Shown here piece by piece: positions 16,305-25,415 of a DNA stretch of 64,000 nt; positions within the stretch are counted from its first letter, which is position 1; every line of letters begins with the position of its first letter. A program made the translations under genes and the position numbers. Source of the stretch: Mangrovimicrobium sp033283265 (lineage in GTDB: Bacteria > Pseudomonadota > Gammaproteobacteria > Pseudomonadales > Halieaceae); assembly GCA_033283265.1 (NCBI GenBank), contig JAWMQN010000001.1, forward strand, positions 1,736,001 through 1,800,000. Direction: 5' to 3'. Under the pieces are notes generated by a model, which saw only the letters and a program-made list of their open reading frames with translations, did no database searches and was not told where the DNA came from.

Positions 16305-16913
16305 ATGAGTGACGATCGCAAGAACGCCAAACACAAGGCCTCGATGGAAAAGCAGAAGGCCAAGGTCGATGCGCGCATCGAGGAAGCCAGCGAGGAGCGC
16401 GGCGTCGCCCTGCTCATCACCGGCAACGGCAAGGGCAAGTCCAGTTCCGGCTTCGGCATGGTGATGCGGGCCCTGGGCTACGGCCAGAAAGTCGGCGTGG
16501 TCCAGTTTATCAAGGGCCAGCAGCTGTCCGGCGAGGAAATCTACCTGCGCGACCAGTGTCCGCAGGTGGAATTCCACCAGATGGGCACCGGCTTCACCTG
16601 GAACACCCAGGACCGCGAGGGCGATATCGCCGCCGCACAGCGGACCTGGGCGCTGGCCAAACCGATGCTGGAAAACCCGGACTTCGACCTGGTACTGCTG
16701 GATGAGCTGACCTACATGCTGGCCTACAAGTACCTGCCGGAAGAGGAAGTGATTGCCGCCATCCGCAACCGCCCGCGGGAGCAGAGCGTGGTGGTCACCG
16801 GCCGCGGCGGCGGCAGCGCCCTGCAGGATGTCATGGACACGGTGTCCGAGGTCAAGGACGTCAAGCACGCCTTCCGGGCCGGCGTGAAAGCGCGCAAGGG
16901 CGTGGACTTCTGA
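16305..16913 (+). CDS. cobO: Cob(I)yrinic acid a,c-diamide adenosyltransferase
   Basis: A 202-residue CobO/BtuR-type ATP:corrinoid adenosyltransferase that transfers the adenosyl group of ATP to reduced corrinoid. Walker A is GNGKGKS at about residues 41-47; later motifs are VQFIKGQ, LVLLDELTY and VVVTGRGG. Length is normal. It follows btuB by 16 bp, consistent with adenosylation of imported corrinoid. Confidence 0.95.
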   Translation: MSDDRKNAKHKASMEKQKAKVDARIEEASEERGVALLITGNGKGKSSSGFGMVMRALGYGQKVGVVQFIKGQQLSGEEIYLRDQCPQVEFHQMGTGFTWNTQDREGDIAAAQRTWALAKPMLENPDFDLVLLDELTYMLAYKYLPEEEVIAAIRNRPREQSVVVTGRGGGSALQDVMDTVSEVKDVKHAFRAGVKARKGVDF

Positions 16914-16938
16914 ACAGGCTGACTGCGCGGGGCGCCCG

Positions 16939-18420
16939 GTGAATCACAGCGCCACCCCACGCCCGCTTGCGCTGATGGTGCAGGGCACGACCTCGGACGC
17001 CGGCAAGAGTGTGCTGGTCACCGGCCTGTGCCGGGTGCTCGCCCGGCGCGGCGTGGCCGTCGCGCCCTTCAAGTCCCAGAACATGTCCCTCAACAGCGCC
17101 GTTACCGCCGAGGGCGGCGAGATCGGTCGCGCCCAGGCCCTGCAGGCCCTGGCGGCGGGTGTCGCGCCCCACGTGGACATGAACCCGGTGCTGCTGAAAC
17201 CGGGCAGCGACAGCCAGGCCCAGGTCATTCTCTGCGGCAAGGCGGTGGAGGATCTCGACGCCCGGGAGTATCACGACTACAAGCGGGTGGCCATGGATAC
17301 GGTGCTGGGCGCCTGGCAGCGCCTCGGCAGCCGCTACGAGGCAGTGATGGTCGAGGGCGCCGGCAGCCCGGCGGAGATCAACCTGCGCGAAGGCGATATC
17401 GCCAACATGGGCTTTGCCGAGGCGGCTGACATCCCGGTCATCATCGTTGCCGATATCGACCGCGGCGGCGTCTTTGCCCATCTGGTCGGCACCCTGGCCC
17501 TGCTCTCCCCGAGCGAGCAGGCGCGGGTCAGGGGTTTCGTCATCAACCGTTTCCGCGGCGACATCGAGTTGCTCAAGCCGGGCCTGGACTGGCTGCAGCA
17601 GCGCACCGGCAAACCGGTGCTCGGGGTGTTGCCCTACCTGCACAACCTGCGCCTGGACGCCGAGGACGCCATCCAGACCGAACAGGAAAACGGCGACGGC
17701 GAACGCCTGCGGGTGGTGGTGCCGGTGCTGCCGCGGATTTCCAACCACACCGACTTCGACGCCCTGCGCCTGAATGCGCAGGTCGACCTGCGTTACATCG
17801 GCGAGGGCGAAGCGGCGCCCGGCGCAGACCTGCTGATCCTGCCGGGCAGCAAGAGCGTGCGCGACGACCTCGCCTGGCTGCGCCGCAACGGCTGGGCGGG
17901 CTATCTGCAGCGCCACCTGCGCTACGGCGGCCGGGTGCTCGGCATCTGTGGCGGCCTGCAGATGCTCGGGCACACGATCCGCGATCCCGAGGGGATCGAA
18001 AGCGCTGCCGGCGAGAGCGAGGGCTTCGGCCTGCTCGACATCGACACCACCTTGCTGCCGGGCAAGACCCTGCGCCAGGTTCGCGGGCAGATCCCCGCGC
18101 TGGGCAGTGCCGTGGCCGGCTACGAGATCCACTGCGGCGAGAGCCGACGCGGCGCGGGCGCCACGCCTTTCGCCCTGCTGGAGAGCGGCATCGAGGACGG
18201 CGCCCTTTCCGCCGATGGCCTGGTCGCCGGCACCTACCTGCACGGCGTATTCGACACACCCGACGCCTGCGCCGCGCTGCTGCGCTGGGCGGGACAGGCA
18301 AACGCCGCGGGCGAGGACCTCGCCGCCCTGCGCGAGCGGGAGATCGAACGTATCGCCGACTGCCTCGAAACCCACCTCGACCTGAGCGCGCTGCTCCCGC
18401 AATGGCCAGCCAGAGCCTGA
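16939..18420 (+). CDS. cobQ: Cobyric acid synthase
   Basis: A 493-residue CobQ/CbiP glutamine-dependent amidase that amidates four side chains of adenosyl-cobyrinate diamide. The N-terminal dethiobiotin-synthetase-like ATP domain starts MVQGTTSDAGKS; the C-terminal glutamine amidotransferase domain has the nucleophile in GICGGLQMLG. It begins with GTG and overlaps the btuC start by 19 nt. Its presence implies remodelling or late synthesis steps, not just uptake; the earlier ring-forming genes are not in this window. Confidence 0.94.
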   Translation: MNHSATPRPLALMVQGTTSDAGKSVLVTGLCRVLARRGVAVAPFKSQNMSLNSAVTAEGGEIGRAQALQALAAGVAPHVDMNPVLLKPGSDSQAQVILCGKAVEDLDAREYHDYKRVAMDTVLGAWQRLGSRYEAVMVEGAGSPAEINLREGDIANMGFAEAADIPVIIVADIDRGGVFAHLVGTLALLSPSEQARVRGFVINRFRGDIELLKPGLDWLQQRTGKPVLGVLPYLHNLRLDAEDAIQTEQENGDGERLRVVVPVLPRISNHTDFDALRLNAQVDLRYIGEGEAAPGADLLILPGSKSVRDDLAWLRRNGWAGYLQRHLRYGGRVLGICGGLQMLGHTIRDPEGIESAAGESEGFGLLDIDTTLLPGKTLRQVRGQIPALGSAVAGYEIHCGESRRGAGATPFALLESGIEDGALSADGLVAGTYLHGVFDTPDACAALLRWAGQANAAGEDLAALREREIERIADCLETHLDLSALLPQWPARA

Positions 18421-19442
18421 CCAGCCGCAGCAGCCGCGCCCGCAGCCTGCTGGCATTGCAGGTATTGCTGCTGCCACTGGTGCTGCTGGCGGCGATCTCC
18501 CTCGGCAGTGTCAGCCTCGGCTTCGGCCAGAGCCTCGCGGCGCTGTTCCACGCCGGGGATGCCGGCCAGGCGGCGGCCATCGTGCAGCAGATCCGCCTGC
18601 CCCGGGCCCTGATGGCCGCCCTGGTGGGCGCCATGCTCGGGATCAGCGGCGCCGCCATGCAGGGCATCTTCCGCAACCCGCTGGCCGACCCCTCGCTGAT
18701 CGGCGTCACCGCCGGCGCGACCCTCGGCGCGAGCCTGGTGATCGCCCTCGCCGGCCACTGGACCGAGGGTTTCAGCGGTCTCGGCCTGGTTTCCATCGGC
18801 GCCTTTATCGGCGGGATCATCGCCGTACTCGTGGTCTACCGGCTGGCGCGGGTGGATACCGGCACCTCGGTGGCCACCATGCTGCTGGCCGGCATCGCCA
18901 TCACTGCGCTGGCCGGCGCCGCGGGCAATATTCTCGAACTGTTTTCCGACAACGACACCCTGCGCCGCATCAGCCTGTGGCGGATGGGCGGGCTGGACGG
19001 CGCCGACTACCCGCGCACCGCGGTGGCCGTGGCGGCCGCCCTGCTCTGCTGCAGCCTGCTGCCGCGCTTTGCCACCGCGCTCAATGCCCTGCTGCTGGGC
19101 GAATCCGAGGCCCGCTACCTCGGCGTGAATGTCGAGCGCACCAAGACCCTGATCATCCTGCTGGTGGCCCTCGCCGTCGGCTGTTCCGTCGCACTGGCGG
19201 GTACCATCGCCTTTGTCGGGCTGGTGGTACCGCACATGGTGCGGCTGCTGATCGGCCCCAATCACCAGTTCCTGCTGCCGGCATCGGCCCTCGCCGGGGC
19301 CATACTGTTACTGCTCGCCGACACCCTGGCGCGCACGCTTATCGCGCCCTCGGAACTGCCGGTGGGCGTGGTAACCGCCCTGGTGGGGGTGCCGTTCTTC
19401 ATCTCCCTGCTGCGGCGCCGCCGCGATTACGGGATGGCCTGA
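18402..19442 (+). CDS. btuC: Vitamin B12 ABC transporter permease
   Basis: A 346-residue FecCD-family permease with about ten predicted membrane helices. Characteristic segments are RLPRALMAALVGAMLGISGAAMQG, NPLADPSLIGVTAGA, the WRMGGL region and FVGLVVPHMVR (the coupling-helix area). It overlaps cobQ by 19 nt and btuD by one base. The riboswitch-led operon points to cobalamin rather than iron-siderophore as substrate. No periplasmic binding protein (btuF) gene accompanies it here. Confidence 0.9.
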   Translation: MASQSLTSRSSRARSLLALQVLLLPLVLLAAISLGSVSLGFGQSLAALFHAGDAGQAAAIVQQIRLPRALMAALVGAMLGISGAAMQGIFRNPLADPSLIGVTAGATLGASLVIALAGHWTEGFSGLGLVSIGAFIGGIIAVLVVYRLARVDTGTSVATMLLAGIAITALAGAAGNILELFSDNDTLRRISLWRMGGLDGADYPRTAVAVAAALLCCSLLPRFATALNALLLGESEARYLGVNVERTKTLIILLVALAVGCSVALAGTIAFVGLVVPHMVRLLIGPNHQFLLPASALAGAILLLLADTLARTLIAPSELPVGVVTALVGVPFFISLLRRRRDYGMA

Positions 19443-20224
19443 TGGACACCCTGCTGCAGGTCCGGGAGCTTTGCGCGGCACCCTACGGCAGTGCGCTGCT
19501 GCAGGGGATCGATTTCCGGCTCGGCCCGGGGCAAACCCTCGGCCTGGTCGGCCCCAACGGTGCCGGCAAGAGCAGCCTGCTGCACTGCATTGCCGGTGGG
19601 CTTCCGCTAAGCGGGGGCAGCGTGAGCCTGGCGGGCCGGGCGCTGGCGCACTGGCCGCAACTGGAGCGCGCCCGCGCCCTGGCCGTACAGACCCAGCACG
19701 CCGCGCTCAACTTTCCCTTCTCGGTAGAGGAGGTCGTGCTGCTGGGGCGGATTCCCCACGCCTCGGGCAGTGCCGTCGACCGGCAGATTCTGGAAGAGGT
19801 ACTGGCGGCCACCGACACCGCCAGCCTGCGCCAGCGCCCCTATACCCAGCTCTCCGGTGGCGAGAAGCAGCGGGTGCAACTGGCCCGCGCGGTAGCCCAG
19901 GTCTGGCGCGCCGCGGACTCGCCGGCCCGCCTGCTGCTGCTCGACGAACCCAGTGCCGCGCTCGATCCCGCCCACCAGCGCATGGTGATGCAGGTGGTTT
20001 CGCGCATCGCCGCGGATGGTTGCAGCGTGCTGATCGCCAGCCACGATTTCAATTTGCTGGCCTCACAGGTCGACCAGCTGCTGGTAATGAGGGCCGGCAG
20101 CCAGCACGCTTTCGGCCGCCCCGGCGAGGTGCTTACCGAAACCTTGTTCGAAGAGGTTTTCGAGGTGCCAGTGCATGTGACCGCACACCCGCAGTCCGGC
20201 CGGCCCGTCATCATTCAATACTGA
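19442..20224 (+). CDS. btuD: Vitamin B12 ABC transporter ATPase
   Basis: A 260-residue ABC ATPase: Walker A GPNGAGKSS at about residues 37-45, signature LSGGEKQR, Walker B LLLLDEPSAAL and the switch His in IASHDFN. I begin at the ATG overlapping the btuC stop codon (TGATG), although the open frame extends back to 18977 inside btuC. It forms the transporter with BtuC. It ends the riboswitch-controlled operon. Confidence 0.9.
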   Translation: MDTLLQVRELCAAPYGSALLQGIDFRLGPGQTLGLVGPNGAGKSSLLHCIAGGLPLSGGSVSLAGRALAHWPQLERARALAVQTQHAALNFPFSVEEVVLLGRIPHASGSAVDRQILEEVLAATDTASLRQRPYTQLSGGEKQRVQLARAVAQVWRAADSPARLLLLDEPSAALDPAHQRMVMQVVSRIAADGCSVLIASHDFNLLASQVDQLLVMRAGSQHAFGRPGEVLTETLFEEVFEVPVHVTAHPQSGRPVIIQY

Positions 20225-20353
20225 TTTTTTGCCTGTTTTACCGGGAAAAACCCGCCAAAGTGTAAACAAAGCTGACACCTGCTGAGACCTGGTTGGCAGA
20301 TCTGGATTCCCGTCCGCACAGCGTCAGGAACTTGCAGTATGATCCCCTCCAAC

Positions 20354-20373
20354 TCGCGCCAGGGTCGGCGCGA
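20354..20373. other. Short hairpin upstream of GGDEF-EAL gene
   Basis: Inverted repeat tcgcgcc/ggcgcga with a 6-nt loop in the 212-bp spacer between btuD and the GGDEF-EAL gene. It may lie in the 5' leader of the latter. The rest of the spacer holds no gene; a T-rich patch right after btuD lacks a preceding stem. Confidence 0.3.
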
Positions 20374-20436
20374 AGGGCCTAATCTCATCCGCTCCTAATA
20401 ATAAAATTGGATGACTGTCCTGCGGAGGACAATGCT

Positions 20437-23382
20437 ATGCCAGTATTGACGCTATGCAGCTATTTCCTGGTTGCAGGCATCAGCGCTTACGCCGCCATGT
20501 GCCACCTGAACTACAGGTTCGGCGGCGACATCCAACGCACCCACCGGCTGTTTGGCTGGCTCTGCGTATTGCTCGTGCCCTACCTGGTGATGCACGCGAT
20601 GGCGATGCTGGCAAGCGACGAAGCCCGGTACATCGCACTGACCCGCTGGAGTGTAACCACCGGCCTGCTCAGCCTCGCGCTGCTGCCCTGGTATACCGCC
20701 GAGCACACCGGCTACCGCCCCACCGCCCTGCTGGTTGCGCTGACCACCGGCATGCTGCTGGCCATCGCCGCCAATCTGGCGCTCCCCTACACCCTGCAGT
20801 TCGACACCTTCCATGGCCTGCAGCAGGTCAACCTGCCCTGGGGCGAGCGCATCACCGTCGGCGCGGGCGAGCTGGGCATCAGTGGCTTCCTATTTTTCTT
20901 CGTCCTCGCCGGGATCTGCTACTACTGCTTCGTCGCCACCCTGCGCAGGCATGCACCGAGCCGGCGCCCGGGCGCGGGCTTCCTGCTGGGCTGCCTGGTG
21001 TTCACCGCCTGCGGGGTACAGGGACTGCTGGTGCGCTCCTCGATCATCCAGAGCGTGGACCTCGCCCCGTTCAGTTTCCTGCTCTTCGCCCTGCACATGA
21101 GCCTGTCGCTGAACCGCGACAGCCAGGACCAGATCCAGCGCTCCGAGCGCCATTTCCGCGCGCTGGTCGAGCAGTCCCCGGTGGGTATTCAACTCCTGCG
21201 CCCCGACGGCACCACGCTCAAGGTCAACGCCGCCTGGGAGCGGATCTGGGGGCACAGCGCGGCACTGCTCGAGGGGCACAACGTTCTCGAGGACGAGCGG
21301 GTCAAGAGCCTCGGCAGCCACCTGGAACCGCTGCAGCGCGCCCTGGCGGGAGAAACCATCGAGATTCCCGCCGTCCTCAACGAATTCAGTGACCCCGGGA
21401 CCAGGCGCGACCGGGCCGAGCAACACTGGGTCAGCACCCATCTCTACCCGGTGCGCGACGAGGCGGGCGAGGTGGATTTCATCGTCGGCGTCAGTGAGGA
21501 CGTCAGCGAATCCCGGCGCGCGGAACAGGCGATCAAGCTGATCGCGTCCGGCGTCTGCGCCTCCACCGGCGAGGGCTTCTTCCAGCAGTTGTGCAACAGT
21601 CTCGCCGAGCTGTTCTCCGCCCGCTATGCCTACATCGGCTGCATGGATGAAAACGACCCGGACTGGATGAAGATCCTCAGCTTTACCTCGCGCCACCAGG
21701 GCGGCGATATCTTCCCCTACCATCTCGGTGGCACCCCCGACACCGAAGTCCTGACCAACGGCATCCGCGCCTTCCCCAAGGACGCCCGCCACCACTACCC
21801 GGATCACCGCCTGCTGCAGGCGCTGGATATCGACGGTTTCGTCGCCACTCCCCTGCGCGACCGCCACGGCCAGCCGCTGGGCATCCTGGCGGTGATGGAC
21901 AACCAGCCGCTGCAACTGAACGACAACCTGAAAGAGATCCTGGAAATTTTCGCCGCCCGGGCGGGCGCCGAGTTGCGCCGGGTGCAGGCGGACGAACACA
22001 TCCGCCAGCTCGCCTACTACGATTACCTCACCGGCCTCGCCAACCGCGCCCACCTGCACGAGCACCTCTCGGAGACCTTGCGCGAAATCCGCGCCAGCGA
22101 CGGCAGCGGCGCGCTGCTGATGATCGACCTCGATCACTTCAAGACGATCAACGACGCGCTGTCCCACGACATCGGCGACGAAGTCCTGCGCGCCGTAGCC
22201 CGCCGGCTGCGCGACGTGGTCGGCAACCGCGGCTTCCTCGCCCGCCTCGGCGGCGACGAATTCGCCGTGGTCATGCATGACCACAGTGCCAAGGCCAGCC
22301 TCGACATGGACGAGGTCCAGGCGCTGGCCAGCCAGCTCATGGAGAAACTGCTCAGCCCGCTGTTCGTCGAGGAGCGGGCGTTTACCCTCGGGGCGAGTAT
22401 CGGCGTGGTCATGCTGCCCCAGGGCGGCGAGTCGGAACTCGATGTCATGCGCCACGCGGACATGGCGCTGTATCGCGCCAAGCACCTCGGGCGCGGCAAC
22501 ATCCAGTTCTACTCACCGGACATGCAGGAGATCGCCGCCCGCCGCCTGCTGCTCGAGGACGGCCTGCGCCGGGCCGTGGGCAATCACGAGCTGGACCTCT
22601 ACTTCCAGCCCCAGGTGAATGCCCGCGGTGAAGTCATCGGCGCCGAGGTGCTGCTGCGCTGGTCCCACCCGGAACTGGGCAACATCATGCCGGACAGTTT
22701 CATCCCCATTGCCGAGGAGACCGGGCTGATCCACAGTGTCGGGCGCTGGGTCTTCGACCAGGCCTGCGCCCGCTTCACCGCCTGGCGCGAGCAGGGCATC
22801 GACTTCAACGGTTACATCTCCATCAACGTCTGCCCCTGGCAGTTCAACCGCGCGGACTTTGTCGAGCAGATCCGCCACGCCCTGCACCAGCACAACGTCG
22901 ACCCCGGCGACATCATGATCGAGCTGACCGAGACCGCCCTGCTCTACGACCTCGAGGAGGCGGTCGAGCGCCTGCACAGCCTGCGCGCGCTGGGCATCCG
23001 GGTGGCCCTGGACGATTTCGGTACCGGTTATTCCTCGCTGGCCTACCTGCGCGACCTGCCCCTCGACCAGCTGAAGATCGACAAGTCCTTCATCGCCGAA
23101 CTGGACAGTTCGGTAGAACATCCGCTGGTAGAATCGATGATTGCCATCGGCGGGCACCTCGGCATCCCGGTGGTGGCGGAAGGTGTGGAGACGGTGACCC
23201 AGCGCAGCATCCTGCAAAGCCACGGCTGCGAGCGCTACCAGGGCTTCTATTTTTCCCGCCCCCTGGCGGAAGCGGATTTCCTGCACTGGCTGGAGCAGCA
23301 CCAGAGCCGGCAAAAGCCGCCCCTGCGCCCCGAGCTTGCCGGGCCGGCGAACCTGACCCTGGTGCAGGACAAGCCGCGCTGA
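20437..23382 (+). CDS. Membrane PAS-GAF-GGDEF-EAL cyclic-di-GMP protein
   Basis: A 981-residue protein. The N-terminal sensor has about seven membrane helices (residues about 1-230), followed by PAS (about 240-370), GAF (about 375-525), GGDEF (about 535-700) and EAL (about 715-965). The diguanylate cyclase motif GGDEF is intact (ARLGGDEFAVV). The phosphodiesterase domain has EVLLRW in place of EALLRW and retains DDFGTGYSSL and the KIDKSFI segment, so both activities are plausible. The ATG at 20437 has GGAGG eight bases upstream. It should set local cyclic-di-GMP levels in response to an unknown membrane or cytoplasmic signal. Confidence 0.92.
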   Translation: MPVLTLCSYFLVAGISAYAAMCHLNYRFGGDIQRTHRLFGWLCVLLVPYLVMHAMAMLASDEARYIALTRWSVTTGLLSLALLPWYTAEHTGYRPTALLVALTTGMLLAIAANLALPYTLQFDTFHGLQQVNLPWGERITVGAGELGISGFLFFFVLAGICYYCFVATLRRHAPSRRPGAGFLLGCLVFTACGVQGLLVRSSIIQSVDLAPFSFLLFALHMSLSLNRDSQDQIQRSERHFRALVEQSPVGIQLLRPDGTTLKVNAAWERIWGHSAALLEGHNVLEDERVKSLGSHLEPLQRALAGETIEIPAVLNEFSDPGTRRDRAEQHWVSTHLYPVRDEAGEVDFIVGVSEDVSESRRAEQAIKLIASGVCASTGEGFFQQLCNSLAELFSARYAYIGCMDENDPDWMKILSFTSRHQGGDIFPYHLGGTPDTEVLTNGIRAFPKDARHHYPDHRLLQALDIDGFVATPLRDRHGQPLGILAVMDNQPLQLNDNLKEILEIFAARAGAELRRVQADEHIRQLAYYDYLTGLANRAHLHEHLSETLREIRASDGSGALLMIDLDHFKTINDALSHDIGDEVLRAVARRLRDVVGNRGFLARLGGDEFAVVMHDHSAKASLDMDEVQALASQLMEKLLSPLFVEERAFTLGASIGVVMLPQGGESELDVMRHADMALYRAKHLGRGNIQFYSPDMQEIAARRLLLEDGLRRAVGNHELDLYFQPQVNARGEVIGAEVLLRWSHPELGNIMPDSFIPIAEETGLIHSVGRWVFDQACARFTAWREQGIDFNGYISINVCPWQFNRADFVEQIRHALHQHNVDPGDIMIELTETALLYDLEEAVERLHSLRALGIRVALDDFGTGYSSLAYLRDLPLDQLKIDKSFIAELDSSVEHPLVESMIAIGGHLGIPVVAEGVETVTQRSILQSHGCERYQGFYFSRPLAEADFLHWLEQHQSRQKPPLRPELAGPANLTLVQDKPR

Positions 23383-23388
23383 GCCGGC

Positions 23389-23913
23389 TCAGCGCCTGAC
23401 GCTGAGCAGCGCGCCCATCCCCTCGGGCAGGTCGGCGCCGGCCGCGACTTCATCCGCCAGCAACTGCAGTGGCGCCCCCATCCGCGGGCTGACCTCTTCC
23501 GGCCGCAGGGGCGCGTGACACTCGCTGCAGCTCAGCACCGGGTGCATCTTCTGGCCGCAGGTCTGGTGAATGTACTCGAGCGGCGCGCCCTCCCCCTCGT
23601 CCATCCACTCATCGCCCCAGCGCCCCATGGCCAGCAGTACCGGATAGAGACCGAGGCCCTTGCGGGTGAGGCGGTATTCGTAGCGCACCGGGCGGTCGGT
23701 GTAGGGCACCTTGACCAGCACTCCCGCCTCCACCAGCTTACCGAGGCGTTCGGAAAGGCGGTGGCGGGTGATGTCGAGATTGGCCTGGAACTGGTCGAAG
23801 CGGCGCACACCGAGGAAAGCGTCGCGGATGATCAACATGGTCCAGCGCTCGCCCACCACTGACAGGGTCCGCGCCACAGAGCAGAGCTGTTTGTCGATAT
23901 CTTCCCAGCGCAT
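23389..23913 (-). CDS. HxlR family transcriptional regulator
   Basis: A 174-residue winged-helix protein of the HxlR type. The core is LCSVARTLSVVGERWTMLI, then FDQFQANLDITRHRLSERL and the wing VPYTDRPVRYEYRLTRKG. The C-terminal tail carries a cysteine pattern CGQKM...CSEC, which could bind metal and is longer than in minimal HxlR proteins. I start at the ATG whose codon is 23911-23913, with GAGGGGTG upstream. It converges with the GGDEF-EAL gene. Targets are unknown. Confidence 0.85.
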   Translation of the reverse strand: MRWEDIDKQLCSVARTLSVVGERWTMLIIRDAFLGVRRFDQFQANLDITRHRLSERLGKLVEAGVLVKVPYTDRPVRYEYRLTRKGLGLYPVLLAMGRWGDEWMDEGEGAPLEYIHQTCGQKMHPVLSCSECHAPLRPEEVSPRMGAPLQLLADEVAAGADLPEGMGALLSVRR

Positions 23914-24008
23914 GGAGGGCACCCCTCGAGGCAATAAAAGGTATCGAACTCTAGCACAGGGTCAGTGCTTGTGAATCCCGGCGAGAGCCGCCGGGGGGCA
24001 AAACCAAC

Positions 24009-24035
24009 ACGGGCCACCCTTGCGTGGTGGCCCGT
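24009..24035 (-). terminator. Probable terminator of the cpxP-like gene
   Basis: Perfect 10-bp inverted repeat acgggccacc/ggtggcccgt with a 7-nt loop, about 35 nt after the stop of the leftward Spy/CpxP-like gene. Downstream on that strand comes gttggttttgc, an interrupted T tract, so termination may be imperfect. Confidence 0.6.
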
Positions 24036-24070
24036 CCAATGTTGCTAAGGAGGCGCTGGCGCGCCCGGTC

Positions 24071-24550
24071 TTACTCTGCGTCGGGAGCAGCGGGCCGCGG
24101 CGGCTTGCCGCCTTTGCGCTCGCTGCGCTTCTCGGCCTGCGCATCCATCTCCGCCCGCTGCTCAGGGGTCAGTACAGCGTAAACCTTGGCGCCGACTTCG
24201 GCCTTGCGGTAGGCCATGCGACCACTGACTTCGCCCAGTTCGGTCGCCAGCGTGCGCGCCTTGGCAGCATCGAAGTCTGCACGCATCGCGCGCAGGGATT
24301 CCTGCAGCTCACGCGCGCGCTCCATGTCCTCGGAGCCAGCGTCCCGGGATTCCTTGAGCAGGGTCTTGAGCTGGCTCTTCTGCTCGTCACTCAAATCCAG
24401 GTCGCCGACCATGCGCATCAGCATCCGCCCATCGTCGGGCCGGGGACCCTCGCCTCCGCGCGGGTGCTCGCCAGACCAGCCAACGGCGGATAGCAGCATC
24501 AGCGCGGCGAGAAGCGTAGCGGGAACAATTTTCTGCATGGTTGTTGTCAC
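24071..24550 (-). CDS. Spy/CpxP-like periplasmic protein
   Basis: A 159-residue exported protein: signal peptide (about residues 5-26, ending in SAVGWSG), a helical LTxxQ-type region with LDLSDEQKSQL and later LTPEQRAEM, and a basic Pro-rich tail. This matches the Spy/CpxP family of periplasmic chaperones or stress sensors. The GTG start at 24550 is favoured because AGGAGT lies eight bases before it. It diverges from the response-regulator gene, as cpxP does from cpxRA, so it is probably a target and feedback inhibitor of that system. Confidence 0.8.
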   Translation of the reverse strand: MTTTMQKIVPATLLAALMLLSAVGWSGEHPRGGEGPRPDDGRMLMRMVGDLDLSDEQKSQLKTLLKESRDAGSEDMERARELQESLRAMRADFDAAKARTLATELGEVSGRMAYRKAEVGAKVYAVLTPEQRAEMDAQAEKRSERKGGKPPRPAAPDAE

Positions 24551-24627
24551 TGTCAGTACTCCTATGTATCTCTATCAGGGCCGGTGGCATCGCCACCCGG
24601 TCAGGTATCAATGTAGCCAGCCTGGGC

Positions 24628-24653
24628 GTAAAGCTCATCACCATAGCGGTAAA
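24628..24653 (+). promoter_or_regulatory. Paired GTAAA sites, possible CpxR binding
   Basis: Two GTAAA elements at 24628-24632 and 24649-24653 in the divergent spacer between the cpxP-like and cpxR-like genes. E. coli CpxR boxes are GTAAA repeats spaced about five bases apart; here the starts are 21 bp apart, two helical turns. It is suggestive only. Confidence 0.35.
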
Positions 24654-24704
24654 GTTTTGTTAATGGTGGATGACAACTCTGAACGGCTTGCACAGACTAT
24701 ACAC

Positions 24705-25415
24705 ATGTCCGATCAAGTACTCATTATCGACGACGACCGGGAGCTCTGCGCACTGCTCCAGGAGTACCTGCAGTCGCAGGGATTGAGCTGTCGCGCCATA
24801 CATGACGGCGCCGATGCGGTGCGGCATTTGCGCGAGCATCACTACAGTGTCCTGGTGCTGGACATCATGTTGCCCGGCATGCAGGGGCTGGATGTCCTGC
24901 GCAAGCTGCGCGAGTTCGACAACACCCCGGTCCTGATGCTCACCGCGCGCGGAGAAGATACCGATCGCATCGTCGGCCTCGAGATGGGTGCTGACGATTA
25001 CCTGCCCAAACCCTGCAATCCGCGCGAACTCGCCGCCCGCCTGCGCGCCATCCTGCGCCGGGCCAGCGGCAGCAGCCCGGGACCCGCCCGGGAGGAAATC
25101 GCTGCCGGAGCCACCCACCTGCACCTGCCCAGCCGCAGCGCCCGGCACGCGGGGCAGGCACTGCAACTGACCAGCGCGGAGTTCAACCTGCTCAGCGTAC
25201 TGCTGCTCCACGCCGGCAGCGTGGTCGACAAGGACACCCTCAGCGTCGAGGGCCTCGGGCGCCCGCTGGCGGCCTTTGATCGCAGCGTCGATGTCCACAT
25301 CAGCAAGATTCGCCGCAAGCTGGCGGCGGCAGGTGGTGATGACATCATCCTCAGTGTGCGCGGTGCGGGCTACCAGTATGCGCTGGAGAGCGGCGGGGCG
25401 CGGGATGCCGAATAG
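24705..25415 (+). CDS. Response regulator, CpxR/OmpR type
   Basis: A 236-residue regulator: receiver domain (about residues 1-120) with acidic pocket IIDDDRE, phospho-acceptor D53 in LVLDIMLPG and the conserved Lys in LPKP, then an OmpR-type winged helix (about 140-230; LTSAEFNLLSVLL, DVHISKIRRKL, VRGAGYQY). I start at the ATG at 24705, where the receiver begins; the frame extends upstream without domain content. It overlaps the kinase gene by 11 nt. Neighbouring cpxP-like gene supports a Cpx-type envelope-stress role. Confidence 0.92.
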   Translation: MSDQVLIIDDDRELCALLQEYLQSQGLSCRAIHDGADAVRHLREHHYSVLVLDIMLPGMQGLDVLRKLREFDNTPVLMLTARGEDTDRIVGLEMGADDYLPKPCNPRELAARLRAILRRASGSSPGPAREEIAAGATHLHLPSRSARHAGQALQLTSAEFNLLSVLLLHAGSVVDKDTLSVEGLGRPLAAFDRSVDVHISKIRRKLAAAGGDDIILSVRGAGYQYALESGGARDAE

